Shown here in pieces: positions 42,495 to 51,566 of a stretch of DNA of 64,000 nucleotides. The stretch's first letter is position 1, and every line of letters starts with the position of its first letter. The position numbers were made by a program, and so were the translations under genes. This stretch comes from DASPOF01 sp035626155 (lineage in GTDB: Bacteria; Desulfobacterota; Binatia; Binatales; Binataceae): positions 7,858-71,857 of the forward strand of contig DASPOF010000127.1 of NCBI GenBank assembly GCA_035626155.1. The letters run 5' to 3'. The notes beneath the pieces are model-generated. The model searched no databases. It saw only the letters and a program-made list of their open reading frames with translations, and was not told where the DNA came from.

Positions 42495-43511
42495 TTGTCC
42501 AGAATCACGCGCAGACGTTTTGTCGCGATCGCGGGCTCGCTGGTGGCAATCGCCGGGGTCGCGCCCGCGATGCGCCTGGCGGGCGCGGCCGAGGGCGCGC
42601 CGTCCCGGTTTGGGGGGCTTACCCCCAACCGCGACTTTTACGTGACCTCATACGGCGACACGCCGATGGTGGCCGCCGATGCGTGGCGATTGCGCATCAA
42701 GGGGCTGGTCGCCAATCCGCTCGAGCTCTCCTACGGCGAGATTCTCGCGCTTCCCGCGATCACCGAAACTCTCACGCTCGAATGCATCGGGAATCCGCCC
42801 GACGGAACCGCGATCGGCAACGCCGAGTGGACCGGGCCGAAGCTTGGCGCGCTGCTCGATCGCGCGCGGGTGAGCTCGAAGGCCACCTGGTGCGCGATGC
42901 GCGCCGCCGATGGCTATCACACCGGGCTGCCCTCCGAGGAGCTGCTCCGCAAGGAGAATTTTCTGCCCTACCTGATGAACGGCGTGGCGCTGCCGCCGGC
43001 GCATGGGTTCCCGGTCCGCATCTTCATCCCGGGAAAATACGGGATGAAGCAGCCCAAATGGATCACCGAGCTTGAGTTCCTCGATCGCGAAACTCCCGGT
43101 TATTGGGAGGTGCGCGGATGGAGCAACTCGGCGTGGCGCAAGGTCAATTCCGGCTTCTTCTCGCCGCGCGCGCAGAACGGGATGCTCTCGTTCCCGGACC
43201 AGAGCATCGATGTCGCCGCGCCCGTCGATATCTGGGGATGGGCGCTTGCGGGGCCGTCGGGCATACGCCGCGTCGAGGTATCGAGCGATGACGGCGCGAC
43301 GTGGCACGATGCGAGGCTCGTCGAGAACCGATCGCCATACGTGTGGACGATATGGCGATATCGCTTTGCGCCCACGCGCAAGGGGAGTTTCGTGATCCGA
43401 GTGCGCGCAGCCGACGGCAATGGCGTCGCGCAGCCGGAGGCCGATCCGCAGACCGGCAGCGGGATGAGCGGCCAGCCGCGCCTTGCGCTCGAAGTAACCT
43501 CAGTCGCGTAG
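42495..43511 (+). CDS. Tat-exported molybdopterin oxidoreductase of the sulfite oxidase family
   Basis: A 338-residue periplasmic protein. The N-terminus has a twin-arginine signal (ITRRRFVAIAGS) and a hydrophobic core ending near AGAAEG. The oxidoreductase domain contains the Mo-ligand cysteine in LTLECIGNPPDG and the HGFPVRIFIPGKYGMKQPKW segment. A C-terminal Mo-co dimerisation domain (IRRVEVSSDDGATWHDA) follows. The natural substrate may be sulfite or another oxyanion and cannot be set. The start is uncertain: TTG 42495 gives a compact Tat signal, and TTG 42474 adds seven residues. No heme subunit is adjacent. Confidence 0.87.
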   Translation: MSRITRRRFVAIAGSLVAIAGVAPAMRLAGAAEGAPSRFGGLTPNRDFYVTSYGDTPMVAADAWRLRIKGLVANPLELSYGEILALPAITETLTLECIGNPPDGTAIGNAEWTGPKLGALLDRARVSSKATWCAMRAADGYHTGLPSEELLRKENFLPYLMNGVALPPAHGFPVRIFIPGKYGMKQPKWITELEFLDRETPGYWEVRGWSNSAWRKVNSGFFSPRAQNGMLSFPDQSIDVAAPVDIWGWALAGPSGIRRVEVSSDDGATWHDARLVENRSPYVWTIWRYRFAPTRKGSFVIRVRAADGNGVAQPEADPQTGSGMSGQPRLALEVTSVA

Positions 43512-43524
43512 CGAAATCCCCAAT

Positions 43525-45999
43525 TTAGTGGAAGAGCGAACTGAAAAATTTCGTGATTCCACCGAAAACGCTGCCTGACGGCGGACCCGCGATCGCGTTC
43601 GCCTGCGGCGGCGCTGCCGGTGGCGGCATTGCCGGCGCAGCCGGCGGCGGCGAAGCCGCGGCGGTCCCGCCCGCCGGCGCCGACGCGATCAGCGCGCCCG
43701 AGTGTAGCGGGCAGAGTACCCTCGGCTCGGAACCGACCAGGAACGGAAGCGCCATCGAGCGCGGGCATTGGGGCGTTGCCAGCCCGCCCGATTCCGGATC
43801 GATCGTCGCTATGGTGATTCCCGACGGCTCGGGGAAATCGCCCGAATCAGCCGACACCGTATCGGTCATGAAGCGCACCCATGCGGGCAGCGCCGCCGAC
43901 GCACCGGGAAGCCCGATGCTCTGAGGCTCATCGAAGCCAACCCACACGCCGCACACGATGTCGGGCGTGTAACCGATGAAGTAGGCGTCGTGATAATCCT
44001 GCGTCGTTCCCGTCTTGCCCGCCGCCGGAAAATCCAGGCCCATACGCGTCGCGCCCGCGCCGGTGCCGTAACGCAGAACGGCTTTGAGAGCGCCCGTGAC
44101 GAGGTAGGCGACCGCCGGGCGGATGACGCGGCGCTCGTCGTCCTCGTGATGGTAGATGAGATGGCCCTTCGCATCGACGACGGATTCAACCGCATACGGG
44201 GATGACTCGATGCCGCCGCTCGCGAACACCTGGTATGCGCCGGTCAGTTCCAGCAGCGTGGTCTCATCCGCGCCGATCGAGATTGGCAGGACTGCGGGCA
44301 GGTCCTCTCCGATTCCGAGTTCGTGCGCGGTGCGTACGATTGAAGGCGCGCCGAGCCGGCTTCCGACCCACGCGGTCGGCACGTTGAGCGACTCCGAGAG
44401 CGCATCCACGAGCGTCACCTGCCCGTGATATTCGCGTTCGTAATTGACCGGCATCCATCCTCCGAACGACATCGGGCGATCGGGGAGCACCGATGCGAGC
44501 GTGAGCGGAGGCGAGAACGGCGCGCGCTCGGGATCGAGAGCGGTCAGGTACACGATTGGCTTGAATGCGGAACCGGGTTGGCGCTCGGCCGCCACCGCTC
44601 GGTTGAATTGGCTCTCGGAGTAGTCGCGACCGCCGACCATCGCGCGAATCGCGCCGCTCTCCACATCGAGCACGACCATCGAGCTTTCGAGCTGGTCCTT
44701 TTTTTCGGCGCGGCGAAGCGCGCGATGCTGCTTTTCGAGCCGCTCGAGGTTTTCCGTCACCGCGCTGGCGGCGCTCGCCTGCATCTCCGGATCGAGCGTG
44801 CTGTAGACCTTGAGGCCCTCCAGATGCCCGCCCAGGCCGGGAATCTTCGCAACGAAGCTCGTCACGTAATCGGTAAAATGCGGCGCGCGGCGCAAACCGG
44901 GCGCCTTCGCGATCGCGACCGGCGATGCGACCGTGCTGTCGTACGCGGCCCGATCGATCAAACCGGCGCGGAGCATCACCCCGAGCACCGTATTGCGCCG
45001 GTCGCGGCACGCGTCGGGATGGCGGCGCGGATCGTAGAGCGTCGGCGCTCGAATCATTCCGATGAGGGTTGCCGCCTCCGCCGGCGTCACCTCGCGAAGA
45101 TCTTTGTTGAACAGGTAGCGCGAGGCTTGCGGCAGCCCCTCGATTGGCGTCCCCTCGTATGAGCCCATCGCGACGTCATTGATGTACCGCTCCAGGATTT
45201 CGTTCTTGCTGAGCCGAAGCTCGATCACCAGCGCGACGGCGAGTTCGCGGAATTTGCGGCCGAAGCTCCTGTCGCGCCGGTCGAGGAAGGTGCGCGCGAG
45301 CTGCTGAGTGATCGTGCTCGCGCCCTCCTTGAGCCGGCGCGCGCGCACATCCGCGATCGCCGCTTCGGCGATTCGGACCGGGTCGATTCCCGGATGCCAA
45401 TAGAAGAAGCGGTCCTCGGTCGCGAGCAGCCCCTTGACCAGGTACGGCTTGAGGTCGGCGAGCTGCACCTCGGCGCGCTCGGCGGGCGCACCCGGCAACA
45501 GGCGGCCGATCACTTCGGGCTCCAGAACCGCGTCCTCTTTTCTTACGCCGAATGAATCCGCGATGCCGGTTACGCGCTCATCGTCGAGATTGATTCGGAC
45601 CAGTTGCGCGGGATAGTCGCGCACGCCGATGCGAAACGCGCGAACGTATATCGCCATCGCGGCGGGAGTGAGCGTGTACTCGCCCGGGGCGGCTGCCGCG
45701 GCCGCCTGCGTGTAGCTGAGATGGGAGAGCCGGCCGGTGAGATGGATCCTCTCGATGTCATCGTCGCGGCGAATCACGGTCGGCGCGGAGTAGATAGCCG
45801 AGGTGAGTGCGGCGCGCCGCTGCTCGATCAGCTCCGAGATTTCACCGTACAACTGCGCGAGATAGAAGCCGGTCCCGAAACAGACGAGCAGGAAAATCGC
45901 GGCCGCGATATTGCGCACGCGCCATCCGCGAATTCGCCACACTCGCCGCGCCTTGCGGCCCCCTGCCCGCCTCCCGCCTTTCATCGCACCCGGCGCCAT
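43525..45999 (-). CDS. mrcB: Penicillin-binding protein 1B (bifunctional transglycosylase/transpeptidase)
   Basis: Polymerises and cross-links peptidoglycan. Of 824 residues, a cytoplasmic basic N-terminus and a membrane anchor (about 30-50) come first. A UB2H domain (about 75-165) typical of PBP1B follows, then GT51 (catalytic Glu in LLATEDRFFYWHPG, and EGASTITQQLART). The transpeptidase has SxxK in QPGSAFKPIVYL, SLN in ESLNVPTAW and KTGTT near residue 660. The last about 70 residues are Ala/Pro-rich, with AAPPPAAPAMPPPAAPP-like low complexity. It is 98 bases downstream of the DUF355 gene. Confidence 0.95.
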   Translation of the reverse strand: MAPGAMKGGRRAGGRKARRVWRIRGWRVRNIAAAIFLLVCFGTGFYLAQLYGEISELIEQRRAALTSAIYSAPTVIRRDDDIERIHLTGRLSHLSYTQAAAAAAPGEYTLTPAAMAIYVRAFRIGVRDYPAQLVRINLDDERVTGIADSFGVRKEDAVLEPEVIGRLLPGAPAERAEVQLADLKPYLVKGLLATEDRFFYWHPGIDPVRIAEAAIADVRARRLKEGASTITQQLARTFLDRRDRSFGRKFRELAVALVIELRLSKNEILERYINDVAMGSYEGTPIEGLPQASRYLFNKDLREVTPAEAATLIGMIRAPTLYDPRRHPDACRDRRNTVLGVMLRAGLIDRAAYDSTVASPVAIAKAPGLRRAPHFTDYVTSFVAKIPGLGGHLEGLKVYSTLDPEMQASAASAVTENLERLEKQHRALRRAEKKDQLESSMVVLDVESGAIRAMVGGRDYSESQFNRAVAAERQPGSAFKPIVYLTALDPERAPFSPPLTLASVLPDRPMSFGGWMPVNYEREYHGQVTLVDALSESLNVPTAWVGSRLGAPSIVRTAHELGIGEDLPAVLPISIGADETTLLELTGAYQVFASGGIESSPYAVESVVDAKGHLIYHHEDDERRVIRPAVAYLVTGALKAVLRYGTGAGATRMGLDFPAAGKTGTTQDYHDAYFIGYTPDIVCGVWVGFDEPQSIGLPGASAALPAWVRFMTDTVSADSGDFPEPSGITIATIDPESGGLATPQCPRSMALPFLVGSEPRVLCPLHSGALIASAPAGGTAAASPPPAAPAMPPPAAPPQANAIAGPPSGSVFGGITKFFSSLFH

Positions 46000-46097
46000 C
46001 TCGGACTCCTGCGCACCCGCGATTCCCGCTTACTGGTCGGATCGATTCACACCGCGCCGCCCGCGCTCCCGCGACCGGCCGCGCGCATCCCGGGCGG

Positions 46098-46583
46098 TCA
46101 CTGCTTGTAGCCGAAGCGCCTGAGCATCGCGCGGCGCTCCTGCTGATCGGATGCGCCCTCGACGCCCTTGGGCGCGCTGCCATCGATCACCCCGAGCACG
46201 CCCCGCGCGCCGCCCTCCTCGGCGACAATCACCGCCAGCGGATTCGCCGTCGCGCAGAATACCGTGCAGACCTCGGTGACCGACTTGATCGGGTTCAGCA
46301 CGTTGATCGGGAACGCGTTGCCGAGCATCACTACGAAGACGTGACCGGCACCGATCGCCGATGCCGCCTCGATCGCGGCCCGTTCGAGCGCCTCGTCGGT
46401 GCCCGTATGGCGCACGAGGCACGGACCCGACGCCTCGCAGAAAGCCATCCCGAATCGGATGCCCGGGACCGCCTGCGCGAGCGCCTCGTAGAGGTCTTCG
46501 ACCGTTTTGATGAAATGCGCCTGGCCGACGATCACGGCGATGTCATCGGCGGGCTTGCGGACCGCAATAGTTTTGAGTTCCAT
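46098..46583 (-). CDS. Adenosine-specific kinase family protein (DUF355)
   Basis: A 161-residue protein of the DUF355 family, one archaeal member of which was crystallised and described as an adenosine-specific kinase. Diagnostic segments are VIVGQAHFIKTVEDLYEA, GIRFGMAFCEASGPCLVRHTG, FVVMLGNAFPINVLNPIKSV and CTVFCATANPLAVIVAE. The start is ATG 46581-46583 (MELKTIAVRK). The biochemical role in bacteria is uncertain. It is followed on the same strand by PBP1B and diverges from an HExxH gene 35 bases away. Confidence 0.87.
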   Translation of the reverse strand: MELKTIAVRKPADDIAVIVGQAHFIKTVEDLYEALAQAVPGIRFGMAFCEASGPCLVRHTGTDEALERAAIEAASAIGAGHVFVVMLGNAFPINVLNPIKSVTEVCTVFCATANPLAVIVAEEGGARGVLGVIDGSAPKGVEGASDQQERRAMLRRFGYKQ

Positions 46584-46618
46584 CGTAATTGCTCTCTGGA
46601 TCCTATGCATTCGATGAT

Positions 46619-47206
46619 ATGAGAGCGAACGAAAGGCAGGAAGGGCGCCGTCCAACCGGCGGCGACATGAAAGAGGGCCGCGGCCCGGCGTTGCCGGCGT
46701 TCTTTTACCGGCTGCCCGCGCGCGCTCAGCGGACCTATCTGCAAAGCGACGCGATCGATCGGTATGAGTTCGCGCCGGGACGCCGAGCCGCCGACGCCGT
46801 TGCCGCTCTGGTGGGCGCTCTCGAGCGGGGAACTACCACCGTTACGGGGCGCGCCGCGCAGGCGGCCGCGAACGAGGTCTGCCAGGCCGCGGGCGTAAGG
46901 CCAATCGCGGTGGATGTGCGCGCGGTCAGGCCGCGCAACGCGCGCGGCGAGTTGCACGGGCTCTTTTACCCCGGCGATCCGCGCCGGCGCACGCCGCCGG
47001 CGATCATCCTCTGGATGCGGACCGCGGCGCGCCACGACGTCGTCAAGCCGAAGACGTTCGTGCGAACCCTGATGCATGAACTCGTGCATTACCTCGACTA
47101 CGCGCTGCTCCAGCTCGAAGACTCGTACCATACGCAGGGCTTCTTCAAGCGTGAATCCTGGCTCGTGCGCGCGTTGTTTCCCGTTTCATTGGCATCCGAA
47201 CCTTAA
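46619..47206 (+). CDS. Predicted zinc metalloprotease-like protein (HExxH)
   Basis: 195 residues. The zinc-binding motif HELVHYLDY lies at about residues 157-165 (start at ATG 46619), preceded by VKPKTFVRTLM and followed by SYHTQGFFKRESWLV. There His and Glu could complete a SprT- or gluzincin-like site. The central segment RPRNARGELHGLFYPGD and ILWMRTAARHD looks like the strand that frames the helix. No signal peptide. An internal ATG at 46667 (MKEGRGPALP) is an alternative start. The true family was not recognised; peptidase activity is inferred from the motif only. Confidence 0.65.
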   Translation: MRANERQEGRRPTGGDMKEGRGPALPAFFYRLPARAQRTYLQSDAIDRYEFAPGRRAADAVAALVGALERGTTTVTGRAAQAAANEVCQAAGVRPIAVDVRAVRPRNARGELHGLFYPGDPRRRTPPAIILWMRTAARHDVVKPKTFVRTLMHELVHYLDYALLQLEDSYHTQGFFKRESWLVRALFPVSLASEP

Positions 47207-47263
47207 GCTACTATTGATTTGGGAGGGATGGCGCGCCGCCGGGGGCGTGTTCAGCGGGAATGC

Positions 47264-47292
47264 TTGACAGGCGGCGGCCCGATCCCGATACG
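47264..47292 (+). promoter_or_regulatory. Possible promoter of the ferritin-like gene
   Basis: A perfect TTGACA lies at 47264-47269, with GATACG 17 bases downstream (47287-47292), a weak -10 box. The gene start at 47368 is 76 bases further. The 161-base gap before the gene holds nothing else recognisable. Confidence 0.35.
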
Positions 47293-47367
47293 TATTCACG
47301 TCAAAGAGCCGGTCTTGCGCGGACGCGGTCGTAGCGGCGCACGGGGCGACGGCTCGGTGGTAAGAAG

Positions 47368-47838
47368 ATGGCATCAGGCATGGGATTTTTCGACAAGCTG
47401 CGCTCCGCAATATCACCCGAGACGCGGCTGGTGGAGGAGCTGGCGGAGGTCGCGGGCCGCAATGAGATTCTGGTCGAGCGGCTCAACCGGCACGCCACAA
47501 AGTGCAGCTATCCAAACCTCAAGGCGGGACTTCAGGCGATCGCCGCCAGGGAATCCGCGCACGCGAAGATGCTTCGGGCGGTTCTGACCGAGCGGAACAC
47601 GTGGCCGAAGTTTCCGGAGCAGACCGGGCACGAGGGCGCGAATAATTGGGAGAGGCTGAGCGGCGATCTCTCGATACTCGCCGCGATCGCTAGCGGGTTG
47701 CGCCGCGCAGCGGCCATTTGGGAGGCAGTTGATCCCGCGCTCGCCGATCGGCTCTCAGAGCTTGCGGACGAGGATGACGCCTGCGAGAGCGAGTTGCGCC
47801 GGCTCACCCTGAAGTGCGATCCACAGGCGCTGGATTGA
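47368..47838 (+). CDS. Ferritin-like four-helix-bundle protein
   Basis: 156 residues, predicted all helical. Two potential metal-binding helix pairs are seen: EELAEVAGRNEILVERLN with AIAARESAHAKMLRAV (an ExxxH-type motif), and later LADRLSELADEDDACESELRR. The pattern resembles ferritin-like/DUF2383-type bundles, but the ligand set is incomplete, so iron binding is unproven. The start ATG 47368 has GGTGG upstream; ATG 47380 (MGFFDKL) is an alternative. It is monocistronic by position. Confidence 0.6.
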   Translation: MASGMGFFDKLRSAISPETRLVEELAEVAGRNEILVERLNRHATKCSYPNLKAGLQAIAARESAHAKMLRAVLTERNTWPKFPEQTGHEGANNWERLSGDLSILAAIASGLRRAAAIWEAVDPALADRLSELADEDDACESELRRLTLKCDPQALD

Positions 47839-47959
47839 TGCGCACGTCATAAGCACGCGGCACGCGTCCTCAAAATCGCGTGCGATCGGCGATGCGGTGA
47901 GTGCCAGCCGGGATCGCCCGCATCGATCTCAGCCGTTGTTTCGAGGCTGAATCGGCGCG

Positions 47960-49027
47960 TCACAGATATCGATGCATACCGCGGCGCGCGAGTTCCTCGG
48001 TTACGCGGCGGATCTCGGGCGATTGCGATCGATGGGCGATTAGAATCGCGTCGCCGGTATCGACCGCGATAAGGTCCCGCACGCCGAACAGCACCATCAG
48101 GCGCGAATCCGAGTGCGCGAGAATTCGGTTGGAGTCCAGCGCCAGCACGTTGCCCCGGATAACATTTTCGCCGCGCCCGCGCACGGCCTCCCAGAGCCCT
48201 TCCCACGAACCCACGTCGTGCCAGTTGAATGCCGCTCTTACGCCGAGCACGTTTCGGCTCTTTTCCACGATCTCGCGATCGATCGAGTCGTAGGACAAGC
48301 GTTTGTACGACCGGGCAATGCGCGCCGGCGCCATCGCGGCCATCCTTTCCGCGGCCGATGCGAGCGCCGGAGTATGACGGCGAAGTTCGGCATCGAGCGT
48401 CGCGCTCGACATGACGAAAATCCCGGCGTTCCACAGGTACTTGCCCGACTTGACCATGCGCTGCGCGACGGCCGGCGCCGGCTTCTCGATGAAGCGCGCG
48501 ACTCGATAACCCCGCCCGACTGCGGCGCCGATCTTCTGGTAGCCAAGCCCGGGGTCCGCCCGCGTCGGCTTCACTCCGATGACGACGATCGACGGATGCG
48601 AAGCGGCGAGCGCGATTGCGTCGGCGAGCGTCTTGCGAAATCCCGCTGCGGGCTCGATCGCATGATCGGCCCACATCACCGCGATGATTCCGTCGCCGAG
48701 CCGGCGCCTGATCACCGCCGCGCCGTATGCGATCGCGACCGCGGTGCCGCGCGCGGCCGGCTCGACAATGAGGTTGCGCGCCGGTATCAGCCCCGCCAGG
48801 GCGCGGCGGAAGGGTTTCTCGTGCGATGCCGCTGCGACCACGAAGATGCGATCGCGCGACACGAGCGGCCTGAGCCGCGCGATCGTGTCCGCGAGCAGCG
48901 TGCGTTTGCCATCGAGCGAAAACAGCGGCTTGGGATTCGCCTCGCGGCTCGCCGGCCAGAACCGGGTTCCCCGCCCGCCCGCGATTATCAACGCCGAGAC
49001 GCGCCCGGCCCTCGCCCCCGCCGCCAT
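47960..49027 (-). CDS. manC: Mannose-1-phosphate guanylyltransferase
   Basis: Makes GDP-mannose from mannose-1-phosphate and GTP. The 355-residue protein has the nucleotidyltransferase signature LIIAGGRGTRFWPASREANPKP (with Arg and Lys) at about residues 13-34. WADHAI (metal Asp), RFIEKP and WNAGIFV are also present, then FNWHDVGSWEGLW and a short beta-helix region. It lacks the C-terminal phosphomannose isomerase domain of larger ManC proteins. It follows the phosphomutase gene by 7 bases, so GDP-mannose is probably the joint product. Confidence 0.92.
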   Translation of the reverse strand: MAAGARAGRVSALIIAGGRGTRFWPASREANPKPLFSLDGKRTLLADTIARLRPLVSRDRIFVVAAASHEKPFRRALAGLIPARNLIVEPAARGTAVAIAYGAAVIRRRLGDGIIAVMWADHAIEPAAGFRKTLADAIALAASHPSIVVIGVKPTRADPGLGYQKIGAAVGRGYRVARFIEKPAPAVAQRMVKSGKYLWNAGIFVMSSATLDAELRRHTPALASAAERMAAMAPARIARSYKRLSYDSIDREIVEKSRNVLGVRAAFNWHDVGSWEGLWEAVRGRGENVIRGNVLALDSNRILAHSDSRLMVLFGVRDLIAVDTGDAILIAHRSQSPEIRRVTEELARRGMHRYL

Positions 49028-49034
49028 CGCGCCG

Positions 49035-50390
49035 CTACATCGCTCCCAGTTCCTTGAGCTTGGTCTCGAACAGCGCGCGGATTTCCTTAAGGCGCGGCTC
49101 GCTCTGCGCTTCGAAGCGCAGCACGAGGGCGGGCTGCGTGTTCGATGCGCGCACGAGTCCCCATCCGTCCTTGAAGTTCACGCGCACGCCGTCGATATCG
49201 ATCACCTGGTAGTGCTGGCGGAAATACTCGGCCGCGCGCCGGACCACATCGAACTTGCGATCGTCGGGGCAATCGACGCGAATCTCGGGCGTGGAGTTGG
49301 TCTTTGGAAGGTCGGCCAGGATTGCGCCCAGCCCGCGGCCCTCGCGGCTCACGATCTCCAGCAGGCGGAACGATGCGTAGATGGCGTCATCGAATCCGTA
49401 ATATCGATCGGCGAAGAACATGTGGCCGCTCATCTCGCCGGCAAGCGCCGCGTGCTCTTCCCTGAGCTTGCTCTTGATGAGGGAGTGGCCGGTCTTCCAC
49501 ATGATCGGACGCCCGCCGTGGCGCGCGATGTCGTCGTACATCCGCTGCGAGCACTTGACGTCGCCGATAATCGCCGCGCCCGGCCGCTCCTTCAGAATCG
49601 CGCGCGAGAAAACGACCATCAGCTCGTCCCCCCACACGATTCGGCCGGTCTCGTCGATCGCGCCGACGCGGTCCGCGTCGCCATCGTAGGCGATTCCGAT
49701 CTCCGCGTGATTCTTGAGCACGGCGGCGCGGAGATCGCGCATGTTTTCCTCGACGGTCGGGTCGGGATGATGATTGGGAAAGCGGCCGTCCATCTCGATG
49801 TAAAGCTCGATCGTCTCCACGCCGAGCTTCTTCATCACCGGCGCGGCGACGCACCCGCCGCATCCGTTGCCCGCGTCCACCGCGACCTTCATTCCCGGCC
49901 GGAACTTGAACTGCGACGTGAGGAACTCCTCGTACTCGGGAAGGATGGGCTTTTCGGTGAGCTTGCCGGGCGCTGCGGCGCGGACGAAATCGCGCGCCTC
50001 GATGATCCGGCGGACGTTTTGAATCTCCTCGCCGAAGATCGTGGAGCTGCCGACCCCCAGCTTGAAACCGTTGTACTCGGCAGCGTTGTGACTGCCGGTA
50101 ATCATCACGCCGCCGTCCATTTTCCAGTGGAGCACGGAGAAGTATTGCAGCGGAGTGGGCACGACGCCGATATCGGCCACATCGATGCCGGCCGGCACGA
50201 GGCCGTCGAGGAGCATGTCGCGGAGTCTGGGCGACGAGAGCCGGCAATCGCGCCCCAGCGTGATCGATTTCTTGCCCGCACGATGGAGGATGGTCGCGTA
50301 TGCGCGGCCGAGGTCGCGAACGAAATCATCATCGAAGTCGCGCTCGACCACCCCGCGGATGTCATACTCGCGAAAGACTTCTGGATTCAT
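49035..50390 (-). CDS. manB: Phosphomannomutase/phosphoglucomutase
   Basis: Interconverts hexose 6- and 1-phosphates. A 451-residue alpha-D-phosphohexomutase: the phosphoserine loop is MITGSHNAAEYNGFK, the metal loop AYDGDADRVGAIDETG, the sugar-binding loop EMSGHMFFADRYYG and the phosphate-binding RASNTQPALVLRFEA. The SHN in place of the usual SHNP (Ala follows) is a small deviation. It feeds manC directly downstream. The AlgC/ManB-type enzyme usually acts on mannose and glucose; which sugar dominates cannot be read. Confidence 0.92.
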   Translation of the reverse strand: MNPEVFREYDIRGVVERDFDDDFVRDLGRAYATILHRAGKKSITLGRDCRLSSPRLRDMLLDGLVPAGIDVADIGVVPTPLQYFSVLHWKMDGGVMITGSHNAAEYNGFKLGVGSSTIFGEEIQNVRRIIEARDFVRAAAPGKLTEKPILPEYEEFLTSQFKFRPGMKVAVDAGNGCGGCVAAPVMKKLGVETIELYIEMDGRFPNHHPDPTVEENMRDLRAAVLKNHAEIGIAYDGDADRVGAIDETGRIVWGDELMVVFSRAILKERPGAAIIGDVKCSQRMYDDIARHGGRPIMWKTGHSLIKSKLREEHAALAGEMSGHMFFADRYYGFDDAIYASFRLLEIVSREGRGLGAILADLPKTNSTPEIRVDCPDDRKFDVVRRAAEYFRQHYQVIDIDGVRVNFKDGWGLVRASNTQPALVLRFEAQSEPRLKEIRALFETKLKELGAM

Positions 50391-50475
50391 CTCGACTCTC
50401 GCTTCGCCCCCGCAGAAGTTTCGCAGCCGTTTGCAGGTTCGCGCATGGCCGGCGTGGCTGGCGCGCCGCAGCGCG

Positions 50476-50492
50476 GACTGTTATCGACAGTC
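50476..50492. promoter_or_regulatory. Small dyad between divergent manB and SDR genes
   Basis: GACTGT and ACAGTC are separated by TATCG, a 6-base-pair perfect dyad in the 156-base gap between two divergent start codons. It could be an operator. No clear promoter boxes flank it. Confidence 0.3.
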
Positions 50493-50546
50493 TGTGCGTC
50501 TGGAGCGCCCGGCGCAAGCTTGGGCCGGACGCACACGCATCGGGCG

Positions 50547-51284
50547 ATGGCACGCGACAACGACAATCCGGTCGCGCTGGTAACCGGCGCAGGACGAGGC
50601 ATCGGGCGCGCGGTCGCGGTCGCGCTCGCCCGGCACGGGTTTTCGCTCTGTCTGGCCGCTCGCACTCGCGACGAACTCGCGGAGACGCGCCGCCTGACCG
50701 GGCTGCCGCCCGGGCGCTCGCTGATCGTCCTGCTCGATCTTGCCGGCGATGAGGCCCCGCAGGCCCTCTTCGACACCGCGATCGAGCACTTCGGCCGGAT
50801 CGACGTGCTGGTGAACAACGCGGCGTGGGCGCCGCCGCGTACCGAGCTTCTGAAGATGACCGCGGCCGACCAGGACCGCATCATCGCGCTCAATCTCCGA
50901 GCCCCGATTGCTCTAGCGCGGATGGCCGCGGGAGCCATGGCGCGCGCCGGCAGCGGAGCGATCATCAGCGTCGCATCGAACTCCGCGCGAACAACGCCCG
51001 CCGGCGAGGCGGTCTACGCGGCATCCAAGGCGGGACTGGTCGCATTCACCCGCGCATCGTTCGCGGAACTCAGACATCACGGCATAAAGGTCTCGGTGAT
51101 TGTCCCGGGCCTGGTCGATACGTCGCTGATCCCGGCGAACAAACGGCTGAGCCGGGCGGCGATGCTCAGGCCGGCCGACGTCGCCGATGCGGTGATGCTG
51201 ATCGTCAAGTCTCCGCCGCACGTATGTCCGGTTGAGATCGCGCTCGAGCCGCAGAGCGATCCGATGCGCGCGAAGGCGGACTAG
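50547..51284 (+). CDS. Short-chain dehydrogenase/reductase
   Basis: Classical SDR of 245 residues: TGAGRGIG cofactor loop, LAART (Arg after beta 2, favouring NADP), NNAAWAPP, Ser in ISVASNSAR and active-site YAASK. It ends without the common glycine-rich tail, with PVEIALEPQSDP instead. The start ATG is at 50547. Substrate unknown. Its stop is 282 bases from the convergent second SDR, with a hairpin-rich region between them. Confidence 0.9.
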   Translation: MARDNDNPVALVTGAGRGIGRAVAVALARHGFSLCLAARTRDELAETRRLTGLPPGRSLIVLLDLAGDEAPQALFDTAIEHFGRIDVLVNNAAWAPPRTELLKMTAADQDRIIALNLRAPIALARMAAGAMARAGSGAIISVASNSARTTPAGEAVYAASKAGLVAFTRASFAELRHHGIKVSVIVPGLVDTSLIPANKRLSRAAMLRPADVADAVMLIVKSPPHVCPVEIALEPQSDPMRAKAD

Positions 51285-51364
51285 TCGCCCCGGCGCCGGC
51301 GCTCGGGAGCGCTCTCCGCGCCCGCGCAATGCGTCCCGCGCTCGTCCTTCTCCCTCTTTCCCTG

Positions 51365-51566
51365 CCCCCGCATTCAGTTGCGGGGGAAGGCTAGGAAGGG
51401 GGTCCTAAGCGTCGAGCGCGCGACATATGATTCGGAAAAATACCGAATGAGGATCCGGGATTCCTCGCGCGCCAGACACGCGCGAGGAAAGCAGCCATCT
51501 CTTAGCCAGGATGTTGAGACCGCAGCGCCGCCCAACCGCGAGGATCTCGTTTTTCTCAACATCCTG
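51365..51566. repeat. Cluster of five inverted repeats in a convergent intergenic region
   Basis: Five perfect inverted repeats follow one another. CCCCCGCA/TGCGGGGG (8 bp, 51365-51386). TAGGA/TCCTA (5 bp, 51392-51407). ATTCGG/CCGAAT (6 bp, 51430-51448). TTCCTCGCGCG/CGCGCGAGGAA (11 bp, 51461-51489). CAGGATGTTGAGA/TCTCAACATCCTG (13 bp, 34-base spacer, 51507-51566), ending on the base before the minus-strand SDR stop. The first, with flanking pyrimidine- and purine-rich arms, looks like a REP-type element. No gene lies in 51285-51566. Confidence 0.7.

Noticed and set aside
47219..47587. Plus-strand frame with a good GGGAGGG ribosome site and ATG at 47228
   Set aside because: It runs out of frame into the ferritin-like gene and has no conserved features. 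I kept the frame starting at 47368.
48684..50546. Long plus-strand frame upstream of and continuous with the SDR at 50547
   Set aside because: This part is antisense to phosphomannomutase and manC and has no motifs. The SDR starts at the ATG at 50547, where family similarity begins.
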